This document shows, piece after piece, positions 25,894 through 33,969 of a DNA stretch of 64,000 nt. The notes below the pieces were generated by a model, which saw only the letters and a program-made list of their open reading frames with translations, did no database searches and was not told the origin of the DNA. The stretch spans positions 62,001-126,000 of the forward strand of contig NZ_JAPVBJ010000012.1 of assembly GCF_026967985.1 (NCBI RefSeq). Direction: 5' to 3'. The stretch's first letter is position 1, and each line of letters begins with the position of its first letter. The position numbers and the translations under genes were made by a program. The DNA is from Modestobacter sp. VKM Ac-2984 (lineage in GTDB: Bacteria; Actinomycetota; Actinomycetes; Mycobacteriales; Geodermatophilaceae).

Positions 25894-25896
25894 CTT
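25891..25896 (+). promoter_or_regulatory. Candidate -10 (TAGCTT) for riboswitch transcript
   Basis: TAGCTT fits TAnnnT and would start transcription near 25903, at the 5' edge of the riboswitch. It overlaps the stop codon of the 74-residue gene. No clear -35. Confidence 0.35.
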
Positions 25897-25902
25897 CAGC
25901 GG

Positions 25903-25990
25903 CGCACACGGGAGCCCGGGCGCGGGCTGAGAAGGCGGACGACCACCGCCGACCGTCCACACCTGATCCGGTTCATGCCGGCGGAGGGAG
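25903..25990 (+). promoter_or_regulatory. TPP riboswitch (THI element)
   Basis: The two conserved blocks of the thiamin pyrophosphate aptamer are present: GGGCTGAGA at 25924-25932 and, after a short variable stem (GGCGG/CCGCC), ACCTGATCCGG followed by ATGCCGGCGGAGGGAG up to 25990. This matches the THI-box pattern ACCTGATC-YGG-n-ATnCCRGCG-AGGGA closely, with one change in the TAAT loop (TCAT). The terminal GGAGGGAG also serves as ribosome-binding site for the ATG at 25998, so TPP binding should mask translation initiation. Confidence 0.93.
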
Positions 25991-25997
25991 CTGCTCG

Positions 25998-27008
25998 ATG
26001 CTCGCTGCTCGATTCCACGCACCCGGTCGACCCCTGGCCCTGGACGACGTCCCGGTGCCCGAGCCGGCCCCCGACGAGGTGCGGGTGCGGGTGCGCGCGG
26101 CCGGGGTCTGCGGCACCGAGCTGCACTTCACCGACGGCCTGTACGCCCCGTCCCGGACGCCGATGACCCTGGGCCACGAGGCGGCCGGCACGGTCGACGC
26201 GGTCGGTTCCGCGGTCACCGGCTGGGCCGAGGGCGACCGGGTCGCCGTCTACTACTACCTGTTCTGCGGCAGCTGCCGCTGGTGCCTGCGCGGCCGGCAG
26301 AACCTGTGCCTGGCCCCGCGCGGCGTGCTCGCCTTCGCCGCGGACGGCGCCTTCGCCGAGCAGCTCGTGGTGCCGGCGCACTGCCTGGTCCGGTTGCCCG
26401 ACGAGCTCTCCTTCGAGGCGGCCGCACCGCTGTGCTGCGCCGGCACCACCGCGGTGCACGCACTGACCGAGGCCGGGGTCGAGCCCGGTGACGTGGTGGT
26501 CGTGCTCGGCGCCGGCGGCGTGGGCCTGGCCGCGGTGCAGGAGGCCCGGCGACGCGGCGGCGTGGTCGTGGCCGTCAGCCGGGACGACGCCCGCCGGTCG
26601 GCCGCCCGGTCTGCCGGGGCCGTGGCCGCGGTCTCCCCCGCCGAGCTCGCCGAGACGGTGGCCCGGCTGCCCGGCGGGCAGGGCGCCGACGTCGTCGTCG
26701 AGCTCGCCGGGGTGACGGCGACCCTGGAGCTGGCGACGGCGGTGCTCGGCCGCCGCGGCCGGCTGGTGCTGGTCGGCTACAGCGCCGACGCACTGACGGT
26801 GAGCCCGCTGGGGATGGTGGTCGCCGAGCAACGGGTGATCGCCAGCGTGGGCAGCACGCTGGCCGAGCTGGAGCAGGCGGTGTCCCTGGCCGCAGCGGGG
26901 CAGCTCGCACCGCCGGTGGCCGGCCGGATGCCGCTGACCGAGGTCAACGAGGCGCTGGACCGGCTGCGCGCCGGGGACGTCGCGGGCCGGCTCGTGCTCG
27001 TCCCCTGA
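25998..27008 (+). CDS. Zinc-type alcohol dehydrogenase family protein under TPP control
   Basis: A 336-residue medium-chain dehydrogenase. The catalytic zinc site is visible as VCGTELH (Cys about 38) and LGHEAAG (His about 60, Glu); the structural zinc set is in FCGSCRWCLRGRQNLC. The Rossmann loop VLGAGGVGLAAVQ is near 170. Substrate unknown. The start is fixed by GGAGGGAG eight bases upstream, which is the 3' strand of a TPP riboswitch. The MFS gene 44 bases downstream probably shares the transcript. Control by TPP suggests a role in thiamin or precursor handling, which is inference. Confidence 0.9.
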   Translation: MLAARFHAPGRPLALDDVPVPEPAPDEVRVRVRAAGVCGTELHFTDGLYAPSRTPMTLGHEAAGTVDAVGSAVTGWAEGDRVAVYYYLFCGSCRWCLRGRQNLCLAPRGVLAFAADGAFAEQLVVPAHCLVRLPDELSFEAAAPLCCAGTTAVHALTEAGVEPGDVVVVLGAGGVGLAAVQEARRRGGVVVAVSRDDARRSAARSAGAVAAVSPAELAETVARLPGGQGADVVVELAGVTATLELATAVLGRRGRLVLVGYSADALTVSPLGMVVAEQRVIASVGSTLAELEQAVSLAAAGQLAPPVAGRMPLTEVNEALDRLRAGDVAGRLVLVP

Positions 27009-27052
27009 CGCCCCGCAGTCGCGCGCCGGGCGGCGTGTGAGGATCAGCGCTC

Positions 27053-28306
27053 GTGCGACCACGCGGCAAGGACACCCCCCTCCCCCGGGAGGTCGGCGTC
27101 CTGGCGATCGTCGCCTTCGTCGTCGCGCTCGGCTTCGGCATCGTCGCCCCGGCGATCCCGCTGTTCGTCCGCGACTACGGGGTCGGCACCACGGCCGTCG
27201 GGTTCGCCATCAGCGCCTTCGCCTTCTTCCGGTTCATCTCCGCCTTCGCCGGGGGGTCGCTGGTCGAGCGGATCGGCGAGCGGGCGGTGCTCGCCGCCGG
27301 GCTGGCGATCGTCGCGGTCGCCACCGCCGCGGCGGCCCTGGCCGGCAACTTCCCGCTCTTCGTCGCCCTGCGCGCCGCCGGCGGGGTGGGCAGCGCGATG
27401 TTCACCGTGGCCGCCCTCTCGCTGCTGCTGCGCACGGCACCTGCGGCGCAGCGCGGCCGGGCGGCGGCCACCTACCAGGGCGGTTTCATCCTCGGCGGCA
27501 TCGCCGGCCCGGCAGCCGGTGGGTTCCTGGCCGAGATCTCGCCGCGGCTGCCGTTCTTCGTCTACGGCGGCTTCCTGCTGATCGCCGGGGTCGTCGCGCT
27601 GGTCCTGCTGCGGCCGTCCGCGCTGCCCCCGGTGACCGGGGTGGCGACCGGCGTGCCGCCGTCCCTCGACCAGGTCAACGCCGGCGGGCCCTCGACCGCG
27701 GCCGTGCCCCCGGCGGGTGCCGACGGCGGGGGGCTGCGCGCGGCGCTGCGGTCCCGGGCCTACGTCGCGGCGCTGGTGGCCAACCTCGGCGTGGGCTGGG
27801 TGCTGTTCGGCGTCCGCAACTCGCTGGTGCCGCTCTACGTGACCGAGGAGCTGGGCAAGACGGTGGCCTGGGCCGGCGCCGGGCTGCTGGCCGGGTCGGT
27901 GGCCCAGGCCGTCGGGCTGCTGCGGGCGGGGCGGCTGTCGGACACCTGGGGCCGCCGGCCCTCGCTCCTGCTGGGGTCGGGGCTGGCAACCGCGGCGATC
28001 GCCGTCCTGGCGCTGCCGCCGACGACCGCGGCGTTCCTGCTCTCGATGGCCACCTTCGGGCTGGGCGCCTCCCTGCTGGCCAGCGTGCCGGCCGCGGTGG
28101 TCGGTGACGTCAGCCCCGCCCGGGGCGGGCGGGTGGTGGCGGTCTTCCAGATGGTCGCCGACCTGGGCGCGGTGGTCGGGCCGCTGGCCGCCGGCTGGCT
28201 CACCGACACCTTCTCCTACCAGGTCGCCTTCGCCGTCAGCGCGGCCGTGTTGGGTGCGGCGCTGCTCGCTGCGCTGGCGATGCCACGGGAGCGCCCGGCC
28301 AGCTGA
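27053..28306 (+). CDS. MFS transporter, likely in TPP-controlled operon
   Basis: A 417-residue major facilitator with about 12 helices. Helix 1 has VVALGFGIVAPAIPLF and the loop 2-3 region EIGERAVL-like sequence (VERIGERAVL); LAEISPRLPFFVYGG and DTWGRRPSLLLG are typical of drug/metabolite antiporters. A hydrophilic loop of about 45 residues lies between the two halves. It starts with GTG at 27053, 44 bases after the zinc-type dehydrogenase, so it is likely read from the riboswitch transcript. A thiamin-related substrate is possible but unproved. Confidence 0.85.
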   Translation: MRPRGKDTPLPREVGVLAIVAFVVALGFGIVAPAIPLFVRDYGVGTTAVGFAISAFAFFRFISAFAGGSLVERIGERAVLAAGLAIVAVATAAAALAGNFPLFVALRAAGGVGSAMFTVAALSLLLRTAPAAQRGRAAATYQGGFILGGIAGPAAGGFLAEISPRLPFFVYGGFLLIAGVVALVLLRPSALPPVTGVATGVPPSLDQVNAGGPSTAAVPPAGADGGGLRAALRSRAYVAALVANLGVGWVLFGVRNSLVPLYVTEELGKTVAWAGAGLLAGSVAQAVGLLRAGRLSDTWGRRPSLLLGSGLATAAIAVLALPPTTAAFLLSMATFGLGASLLASVPAAVVGDVSPARGGRVVAVFQMVADLGAVVGPLAAGWLTDTFSYQVAFAVSAAVLGAALLAALAMPRERPAS

Positions 28307-28313
28307 GCCGCCG

Positions 28314-29225
28314 TCAGCGGCGGTGCGCCGTCCCATGACCGTGGTCGGCCGCGTAGGCGGCCAGGACGTCGGCCACGGAACCGCCGCCGCCGTTGAGGAA
28401 GTGCGCGTCCACGACCCGGCTGAAGTCGGCGACGGCGTGCGCCAGGAGCTCGCCACCCACCCGCACGTCGGCTCGTGGGGCCGTGCGCGCGGTGGCGCTG
28501 AGCAGGACCGCGACCTCGATCACGGCCGGCAGCGAGGACTCCGTCTCGCTGTCGCGGAAGTAGTAGGTCTCGGCGTACTGGGTGAGGTCGATCCGGGCCT
28601 GCGCGAGGTCAGCGGCCAGGTCCGCCAGCACCGGGGCGGCCAGCTGCCCCTGCGGATCGGTGAGCAGCGCGGCGGAGTCGACCCGGCGCAGCAGGGACAG
28701 CCGCAGCGCCAGGGCACGGCGGCGGACCAGCGCAGGATGGATCTGCAGCACCCAGCTGACCGCCGCGGTGAGCAGCGCGAAGCCGAGCAGCGCCTGGACC
28801 GGGACGACGATCCGCAGCCAGTCCGCCGTCGGCACGATGTCACCGAAGCCCAGCGTCCCCAGCGTCACCAGCGTCACCAGCGAGACGTAGAGCGCGTCCA
28901 GGAACCCGCGCCGCTGCTGCGGCTCCAGTGCGCCCTCCAGCGCGAAACCGTCGGCCAGGTGCGGCCAGTAGACCAGCGCGAAGCCCACCGCCGTCAGCGC
29001 CACCCAGGCGAAGACGACGACCACCAGGGCCAGGGGCCCGGCCAGCACGCTGGCCCGACCTCGTGCCCGGGGCCGCCGCCCGGCCCACCACACGACCGCC
29101 ATCACCCGCCGGCTCAGCTGTCCCCGCCCGCTGGGGTGCCACAGGGTGTGGAAGACGTCCCGCAGCACCACGAGCAGCACAGCAGCGCCGGCCGCGCTCA
29201 CCGCCCAGACCTGCACGCTCCCCAC
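28314..29225 (-). CDS. Two-helix-type potassium channel protein
   Basis: A 303-residue membrane protein. Helices at about 5-22 and 62-87 precede a pore loop and the filter TLGFGD (residues 124-129), a permitted variant of TVGYGD; an inner helix follows (about 138-162). The remaining 140 residues are cytosolic and mostly helical without a recognisable RCK/TrkA-N nucleotide loop. It probably conducts K+. The stop is seven bases from that of the convergent MFS gene. ATG start at 29225. Confidence 0.8.
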   Translation of the reverse strand: MGSVQVWAVSAAGAAVLLVVLRDVFHTLWHPSGRGQLSRRVMAVVWWAGRRPRARGRASVLAGPLALVVVVFAWVALTAVGFALVYWPHLADGFALEGALEPQQRRGFLDALYVSLVTLVTLGTLGFGDIVPTADWLRIVVPVQALLGFALLTAAVSWVLQIHPALVRRRALALRLSLLRRVDSAALLTDPQGQLAAPVLADLAADLAQARIDLTQYAETYYFRDSETESSLPAVIEVAVLLSATARTAPRADVRVGGELLAHAVADFSRVVDAHFLNGGGGSVADVLAAYAADHGHGTAHRR

Positions 29226-29279
29226 GGGCTCAGCCTGCCGACCGGCCCGGACCGGTCCCGCGGCGGGTCCCCCGGCGGG

Positions 29280-29972
29280 TCAGAGCCAGGCGGCCAGGGT
29301 CGGCACCGGCCCGTCGGCCTGCAGCTCCTCCCCCGTGCTGCGTCCGGTGACCCACGCCGCGACCGCCGGCAGCGGGCCGGCGACGGCCAGGGCACCGGTG
29401 CCCCACTCACGGTCACCGGCGAACAGGGCGACGTCGGGCACGGTGTCGCGGCGGTCCCACATCCGGAACACGTCGTCGACCAGCGCGGCCAGCACGTCGT
29501 CCGGGAGGTCTGTGAAGGCGACTCCCTCGTCGAGGTCGACGGCGTGCACCCACACCTCCCGGCAGCGCATCCAGGGCACCTCCGCGGCCGGCACCTGGCG
29601 CCCCTGGGCGGTGCGCACCTGCGCAGCCCAGGCCTCCTCGGGCATACCCCGGATGGCGGCCGCCAAGCGGCCGGTCGCCGCGACCACCGCCGCGCGCAGT
29701 TCGGGCGCCGGCAGCTGCGCCGCCTCGTCGATCTGGGCGTCCCGCGCCTCGGTCGAGGCGTACATCGGCGTCTCCACCCCGGTACGCGCCCAGGTGAGCA
29801 GGTTGACCAGCGCGTCGGCGTTCGCGGCCAGGTGCGCCAGGAGGTGCCGCCGGGTCCAGCCGGCCAGCAGCGAGGGCGCGTCCAGCTCCTCGTCGGTCAG
29901 CCGGCCCAGCGCCGTCCCGAGGAGTCGCTCGCCGTCCTCCCACCAGCCGAGCGTCTCGACCGGGGCGGTCAT
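29280..29972 (-). CDS. Maleylpyruvate isomerase family mycothiol-dependent enzyme
   Basis: A 230-residue DinB-fold protein. LAGWTRRHLLAHLAANADAL (His ligand about 46) and REVWVHAVDLDEG (His about 143) are the family's metal-binding motifs, shared with mycothiol-dependent maleylpyruvate isomerase. The C-terminal half matches the MDMPI_C-like extension (ALAVAGPLPAVAAWVTGR). It could isomerise maleylpyruvate in gentisate breakdown, but no gentisate genes are nearby, so the reaction is open. The ATG at 29972 was chosen because upstream codons are not family-like. Confidence 0.8.
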   Translation of the reverse strand: MTAPVETLGWWEDGERLLGTALGRLTDEELDAPSLLAGWTRRHLLAHLAANADALVNLLTWARTGVETPMYASTEARDAQIDEAAQLPAPELRAAVVAATGRLAAAIRGMPEEAWAAQVRTAQGRQVPAAEVPWMRCREVWVHAVDLDEGVAFTDLPDDVLAALVDDVFRMWDRRDTVPDVALFAGDREWGTGALAVAGPLPAVAAWVTGRSTGEELQADGPVPTLAAWL

Positions 29973-30150
29973 CGGCGGGTTCCGGTGGTCGTGTGCGGGG
30001 CGTCCATGTCGCCACCCTGCCGCGCCGCACGCCGGTGTGCCAGAGCTGGCGGTCGGGACTACCGCCGTCCCCGTCCGCCCGGTTGGATGGGCCTGCCCCC
30101 GCCGGCCGCCCACCGGCGGTCCCCGTCGACGGCAGCGACCGGAGGTCCCC

Positions 30151-30456
30151 GTGCCCGCGAGCGCCGCCCCCGGCTGGCGGGTGGAGACCGGTGCCGTCTG
30201 CGGGCACGCCGCCGGGCTGCCGGCGGCGTCCGGCCCGGCCGAGGCGTGCGCGGACTGCCTGCCGATCGGCGGGCAGTGGGTGCACCTGCGGCGCTGTCTG
30301 AGCTGCGACCACGTGGCGTGCTGCGACTCCTCGCCGCACCGGCACGCCACCGCGCACGCCACCGCCACCGCGCACCCGGTGGTCGCCTCCGCCGAGGCGC
30401 GCGAGCACTGGGCCTGGTGCTACCCCGACCGGGCCCTGCTCCTGCCCTCCCCCTGA
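30151..30456 (+). CDS. UBP-type zinc finger protein
   Basis: A 101-residue protein that is essentially one UBP/ZnF domain. The pattern CADC, CLSCDHVACCDSS, then HRHATAHATATAHPV carries the zinc ligands. In eukaryotes this finger binds the ubiquitin C-terminus; in bacteria the ligand is unknown. The GTG at 30151 follows GGAGG by five bases. It stands alone between divergent mycothiol-type and convergent larA genes. Confidence 0.85.
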   Translation: MPASAAPGWRVETGAVCGHAAGLPAASGPAEACADCLPIGGQWVHLRRCLSCDHVACCDSSPHRHATAHATATAHPVVASAEAREHWAWCYPDRALLLPSP

Positions 30457-30477
30457 CCCCCGCCGGAGGGGGACGGC

Positions 30478-31749
30478 TCAGCTGCGGACGTAGGGGATGG
30501 TCTGCGGCCCCTCGGGCAGCGCACAGACCCGGGCGCCGGGGCCTGCGGCGGCGACCGCCTCCGCGACGGTGGCCGCGATGTCCGTGGTCTGCGCCAGGTG
30601 CGCCTCGGCCAGCTGGGCGTCGGTGAGGTGGTCGGTGTGCATGACCACCCGGTGGGCCGACTGGATGCGCGCCTGGATCTGCACCTGCCACTGGTCGGGC
30701 ACGGTCTGCTCGCGGGCGGAGATCAGCTCCAGCAGCGCCTCCGGTGACGCCGCCGAGGTGAGCACCTCCCGGTAGGAGCCGTGATCGGGGAAGCCGTCCT
30801 CGCAGGCGGCGGCGCAGACGATCAGCCCGTCGGGCCGGGTGACCTGCGCGGCCGCCGACATGCCCTTCACCGACTGGTAGAGGTTCTGGTCCAGCGGGAA
30901 CCCCGAGCCGGTGGTGACGACGACGTCGAACGGCGCGTCCACCGGCGCCATCGCCACCTCGCGGGCCCGCTCGATCGCGACCGCGTGCATCTCCAGGGTG
31001 TCCCCGCCGAACGCGGCGATGACCTCCTGGCGGGTGTTGAGCACGACGTCGAAGGAGTAGGTGACGTCGGTGCCGGCGGTGATCGCCCGGACGTCGTCGT
31101 GCACCGGGTTGCCCTGGGTGACGCCCCAGGTCGCCCGCGGGTCACCGATCCGCTTCGCGTCGTGCAGGACGAGCACCGTGTCCAGGGCGGCCAGGCCGGG
31201 GGCGACCATCTTCGGGCCGCCGGAGAACCCGGCGAAGAAGTGCGGTTCGACGAAGCCGGTGGTCAGCCGGACGTCGGCGTCCACCCACTGCTCGTTCAGC
31301 CAGACCGGCACGCCGTCGCCGAAGGTGCCCATCCAGCGGTGCGTGTCGCTCGCCCGGGAGTCGTGGTTGACGATCCGCACGGTGTCCACGACCTCGTCGC
31401 CGAACATCGCGCGCAGCTCGGCGTCGGTGTTGGCCCGGTGGGTGCCGGTGGCGACCAGGACGACGACGTCCTCCAGCCGGACGATGCCGTCGAGCTCCTC
31501 CAGCACCGCCGGGATCATCAGGTGCCGGGGCTGGGCGCGGGTGCCGTCGCAGGCCGAGATCGCCACCGTCTGCCCCGGCCGCACCCGCTCGCGCAGCGGC
31601 AGCCCGCTCACCGGCTCGCGCAACGCCCGGCGCAGCTCGGCGGCGACGTCCGGGGCGGCCGGGTGCTGCACGGGGGTGATCACCGCTGCGTCGTCCGGGA
31701 GCTCGACGGGGAGCCCCCCGCGCCCGTAGGCGAGCGTCACCTGCTGCAC
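30478..31749 (-). CDS. larA: LarA-type nickel-pincer racemase/epimerase
   Basis: A 423-residue LarA homologue. Lactate racemase uses a nickel-pincer nucleotide bound to a lysine, and the family interconverts 2-hydroxyacids. SACDGTRAQPRH, VATGTHRANTDAELRAMFG, NHDSRASDTHRWMG and FSGGPKMVAPGLA carry the conserved His, Asp, Arg and Lys positions. Cofactor-making genes larB, larC and larE are not in the window. The gene is single and followed by a divergent thioesterase. Many LarA homologues act on acids other than lactate, so the substrate is open. Confidence 0.88.
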   Translation of the reverse strand: MQQVTLAYGRGGLPVELPDDAAVITPVQHPAAPDVAAELRRALREPVSGLPLRERVRPGQTVAISACDGTRAQPRHLMIPAVLEELDGIVRLEDVVVLVATGTHRANTDAELRAMFGDEVVDTVRIVNHDSRASDTHRWMGTFGDGVPVWLNEQWVDADVRLTTGFVEPHFFAGFSGGPKMVAPGLAALDTVLVLHDAKRIGDPRATWGVTQGNPVHDDVRAITAGTDVTYSFDVVLNTRQEVIAAFGGDTLEMHAVAIERAREVAMAPVDAPFDVVVTTGSGFPLDQNLYQSVKGMSAAAQVTRPDGLIVCAAACEDGFPDHGSYREVLTSAASPEALLELISAREQTVPDQWQVQIQARIQSAHRVVMHTDHLTDAQLAEAHLAQTTDIAATVAEAVAAAGPGARVCALPEGPQTIPYVRS

Positions 31750-31845
31750 GTCGTCCTCCTGGAGCCGGGTGCCCCATCAGACCACCTGACCGCCCATCCC
31801 ACCGGACGACCGTGTGCCGCCGCCCGCCCCGGGTAGCGGCGGTGG

Positions 31846-32217
31846 ATGAGCGACACGAGCTTCGTGGAGACCCTGGGCGTGTACGGCCGGACGGCGGAGG
31901 ACGGCACGGCGCAGCTGCGGCTGGACATCACCGACCGACACCTCAACGAGGCGGGCACGCTGCACGGCGGGGTGCTGGCCACCCTCGTCGACACCGCCAT
32001 GGGCCACGCCGTGCGCAGCCGCACCGGGGAGGACGGCGTCCCGGCCACCAGCCAGCTGACCGTCACCTACCTGCGCCCGGGCGGGCCCGGCACCCTCCAG
32101 GTCACCGGCCGGGTCAGCAAGCAGGGCCAGCACCTGACGGTGTGCGAGGCCGACGTCGAGCAGGATGGCCGCAGCCTGGTACACGCCGTCGCCACGTTCG
32201 CGGTGCTGCACCGGTGA
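31846..32217 (+). CDS. PaaI-type hotdog thioesterase
   Basis: A 123-residue single hotdog domain. NEAGTLHGGVLATLVDTAMG (residues about 26-45) is the PaaI/4HBT signature with the catalytic Asp, and QLTVTYLRP is the conserved later strand. It hydrolyses acyl-CoA esters, with aromatic or medium-chain acyl groups usual in the family. The ATG at 31846 has a TAGCGG hexamer six bases upstream and no Shine-Dalgarno, so a leaderless start is possible. The phosphotriesterase-like gene follows after 29 bases and may be cotranscribed. Confidence 0.88.
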   Translation: MSDTSFVETLGVYGRTAEDGTAQLRLDITDRHLNEAGTLHGGVLATLVDTAMGHAVRSRTGEDGVPATSQLTVTYLRPGGPGTLQVTGRVSKQGQHLTVCEADVEQDGRSLVHAVATFAVLHR

Positions 32218-32246
32218 CCTGACCCGCGTCGAGCAAGGGAGCTCGC

Positions 32247-33224
32247 ATGCCCACCGTGCACACCGTCCGCGGCCCGATCGACACCGCCGACCTCGGCCGC
32301 ACCCTCATGCACGAGCACGTCTTCGTGCTCTCCACCGAGCACCAGCAGAACTACGGCACCGGCGACTGGTGGGACGAGGAGGAACGGGTCGCCGACGCCG
32401 TCACCAAGCTGAACGAGCTGAAGGGCCTGGGGATCGACACGATCGTCGACCCGACGGTGTGGGGGCTGGGCCGCTACCTGCCGCGGGTGCAGCGGGTGGC
32501 GGCGCAGACCGAGCTGAACATCATCGTGGCCACCGGCCTCTACACCTACGACGAGCTGCCGCACCAGTACGCCCACCGCGGGCCGGGCACCCTCATCGAG
32601 ACCCCGACCGACCCGATGGTCGACGACTTCACCCGGGACGTCCGCGACGGCATCGCCGACACCGGCGTGTACGCCGCCTTCCTCAAGTGCGCCGTCGAGA
32701 CCAAGGGGCTCACCCCCGGCGTCGAGCGCACCCTGCGGGCCGTCGCCGCCACCCACCGGGAGACCGGGGCACCGATCACGGTGCACACCTCGGCGGCCGC
32801 GCAGACCGGCCGGCTCGCGGTCCAGGTGCTCCGCGAGGAGGGCGCCGACCTGACCAAGGTGGTCATCGGGCACGCCGGCGACAGCAACGACCTCGACCAC
32901 CTCAAGGAGCTCGCCGACGCCGGCTGCATCCTCGGCATGGACCGGTTCGGGCTGGACCTCTACAACCCGACCAGCGCGCGGGTGGACACGATCGTCGCGC
33001 TGGCCGAGCAGGGGTACGCCGACCGGATGGTGCTCAGCCAGGACGCCAGCTGCTACATCGACTGGTTCCCCGGCGAGGCGCGCACCGCGATGACCCAGGC
33101 GATGCCGAACTGGAACTTCACCCACGTGCCGCAGGACGTGCTGCCGATGCTGCGCGAGCGCGGGGCGAGCGAAGGGCACCTGGACCAGATGCTGGTCCAG
33201 GTGCCCCGGCGGTACTTCGAGTAG
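32247..33224 (+). CDS. php: Phosphotriesterase-family hydrolase (lactonase-like)
   Basis: A 325-residue TIM-barrel metal hydrolase. Metal ligands are visible: HEH in LMHEHVF (residues 22, 24), Lys in AAFLKCA (about 150), His in TVHTSA and VIGHAGD, and Asp in LSQDAS. This set defines the phosphotriesterase/PLL/php group whose natural substrates are usually lactones or esters. The ATG at 32247 follows GCAAGGGAG. It lies 29 bases after the thioesterase and two bases short of the convergent 33229 gene stop. The symbol is the family name only. Confidence 0.88.
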   Translation: MPTVHTVRGPIDTADLGRTLMHEHVFVLSTEHQQNYGTGDWWDEEERVADAVTKLNELKGLGIDTIVDPTVWGLGRYLPRVQRVAAQTELNIIVATGLYTYDELPHQYAHRGPGTLIETPTDPMVDDFTRDVRDGIADTGVYAAFLKCAVETKGLTPGVERTLRAVAATHRETGAPITVHTSAAAQTGRLAVQVLREEGADLTKVVIGHAGDSNDLDHLKELADAGCILGMDRFGLDLYNPTSARVDTIVALAEQGYADRMVLSQDASCYIDWFPGEARTAMTQAMPNWNFTHVPQDVLPMLRERGASEGHLDQMLVQVPRRYFE

Positions 33225-33228
33225 CGGG

Positions 33229-33687
33229 TCAGGCGGGACGGCGGCCGACGAGGCCGCGGGCCGCGGCGAGGGCGTCGGCGTCGAGGGCGTCGACGTCCCC
33301 CGCTCGGCGCGCCTTCTCCTGGCCGTCCAGCCAGCTGACGTGGCGCTCCCAGGCGGCCCGCGGCGAGGTGCCGAGCGCCCGGCCGATCTGCTCCCAGTCG
33401 GCCCCGCCGCGCAGCGCAGCACGGATGCCGAGCTGGCGGTGGGCGTGGGCCTTGCGGGCGACGACCTCGCCGAGGGCGAGCAGCTCCAGGGCCTCGTCGA
33501 CGTCCAGCGAAGTGCCGAGGGTCTTGAAGCTGGCCCAGTCGTCGGCGTCGTCCGACCGGTCGTTCGGGCCGTCGATGGCGACGTTGTCGCGCCGGCTCAG
33601 GAAGTCCAGCCGGGTCACGGCGGTCGTGAGCGAGAACTCGCTCTCCAGCACCTCGGGGGTGGTGGCGACCTCAGGCACAGTGGTCAT
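33229..33687 (-). CDS. Conserved hypothetical, helix-turn-helix-like
   Basis: A 152-residue soluble protein. The centre reads as helices with VARKAHAHRQLGIRAALRGGADWEQIGRALGTSPRAAWERHVSWLDGQ; the segment around WEQIGRALGTSPRAAWERH resembles a helix-turn-helix of the kind seen in small actinobacterial regulators. The N-terminal 35 residues are low complexity. The ATG at 33687 was chosen; an in-frame ATG four codons upstream is possible. It is divergent to the TetR gene. Role unknown. Confidence 0.55.
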   Translation of the reverse strand: MTTVPEVATTPEVLESEFSLTTAVTRLDFLSRRDNVAIDGPNDRSDDADDWASFKTLGTSLDVDEALELLALGEVVARKAHAHRQLGIRAALRGGADWEQIGRALGTSPRAAWERHVSWLDGQEKARRAGDVDALDADALAAARGLVGRRPA

Positions 33688-33969
33688 GAGGACCAGCATT
33701 TCCCGAACCCGGGCGGCTGTAACGCGATCGTGACCATTGTCTCGTGTACAGCCGAGTGGCCTCGCACACGGTGGTCGGCCACACGCAGCACGTGCCCGAG
33801 CTGCCCCCCTGCGCCCTGTCCCGTACAACTCGGATGCGGACGACGCCGGGCGAGGAGCCCGCAGTGCCGGCCGGCACATCGGCGCGCGCAGTGACCCACC
33901 CGCCCGGGCCAGCCGCACGGGAGCTGGGCGGCGGCGAGGACAGTGGAGGGCGACACGAGGAGGTGGACG

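Noticed and set aside
33688-33969. TetR operator between the 33229 and 33970 genes
   Set aside because: Short matching pieces such as CTCG and CGAG are present but no inverted repeat of useful length could be supported.
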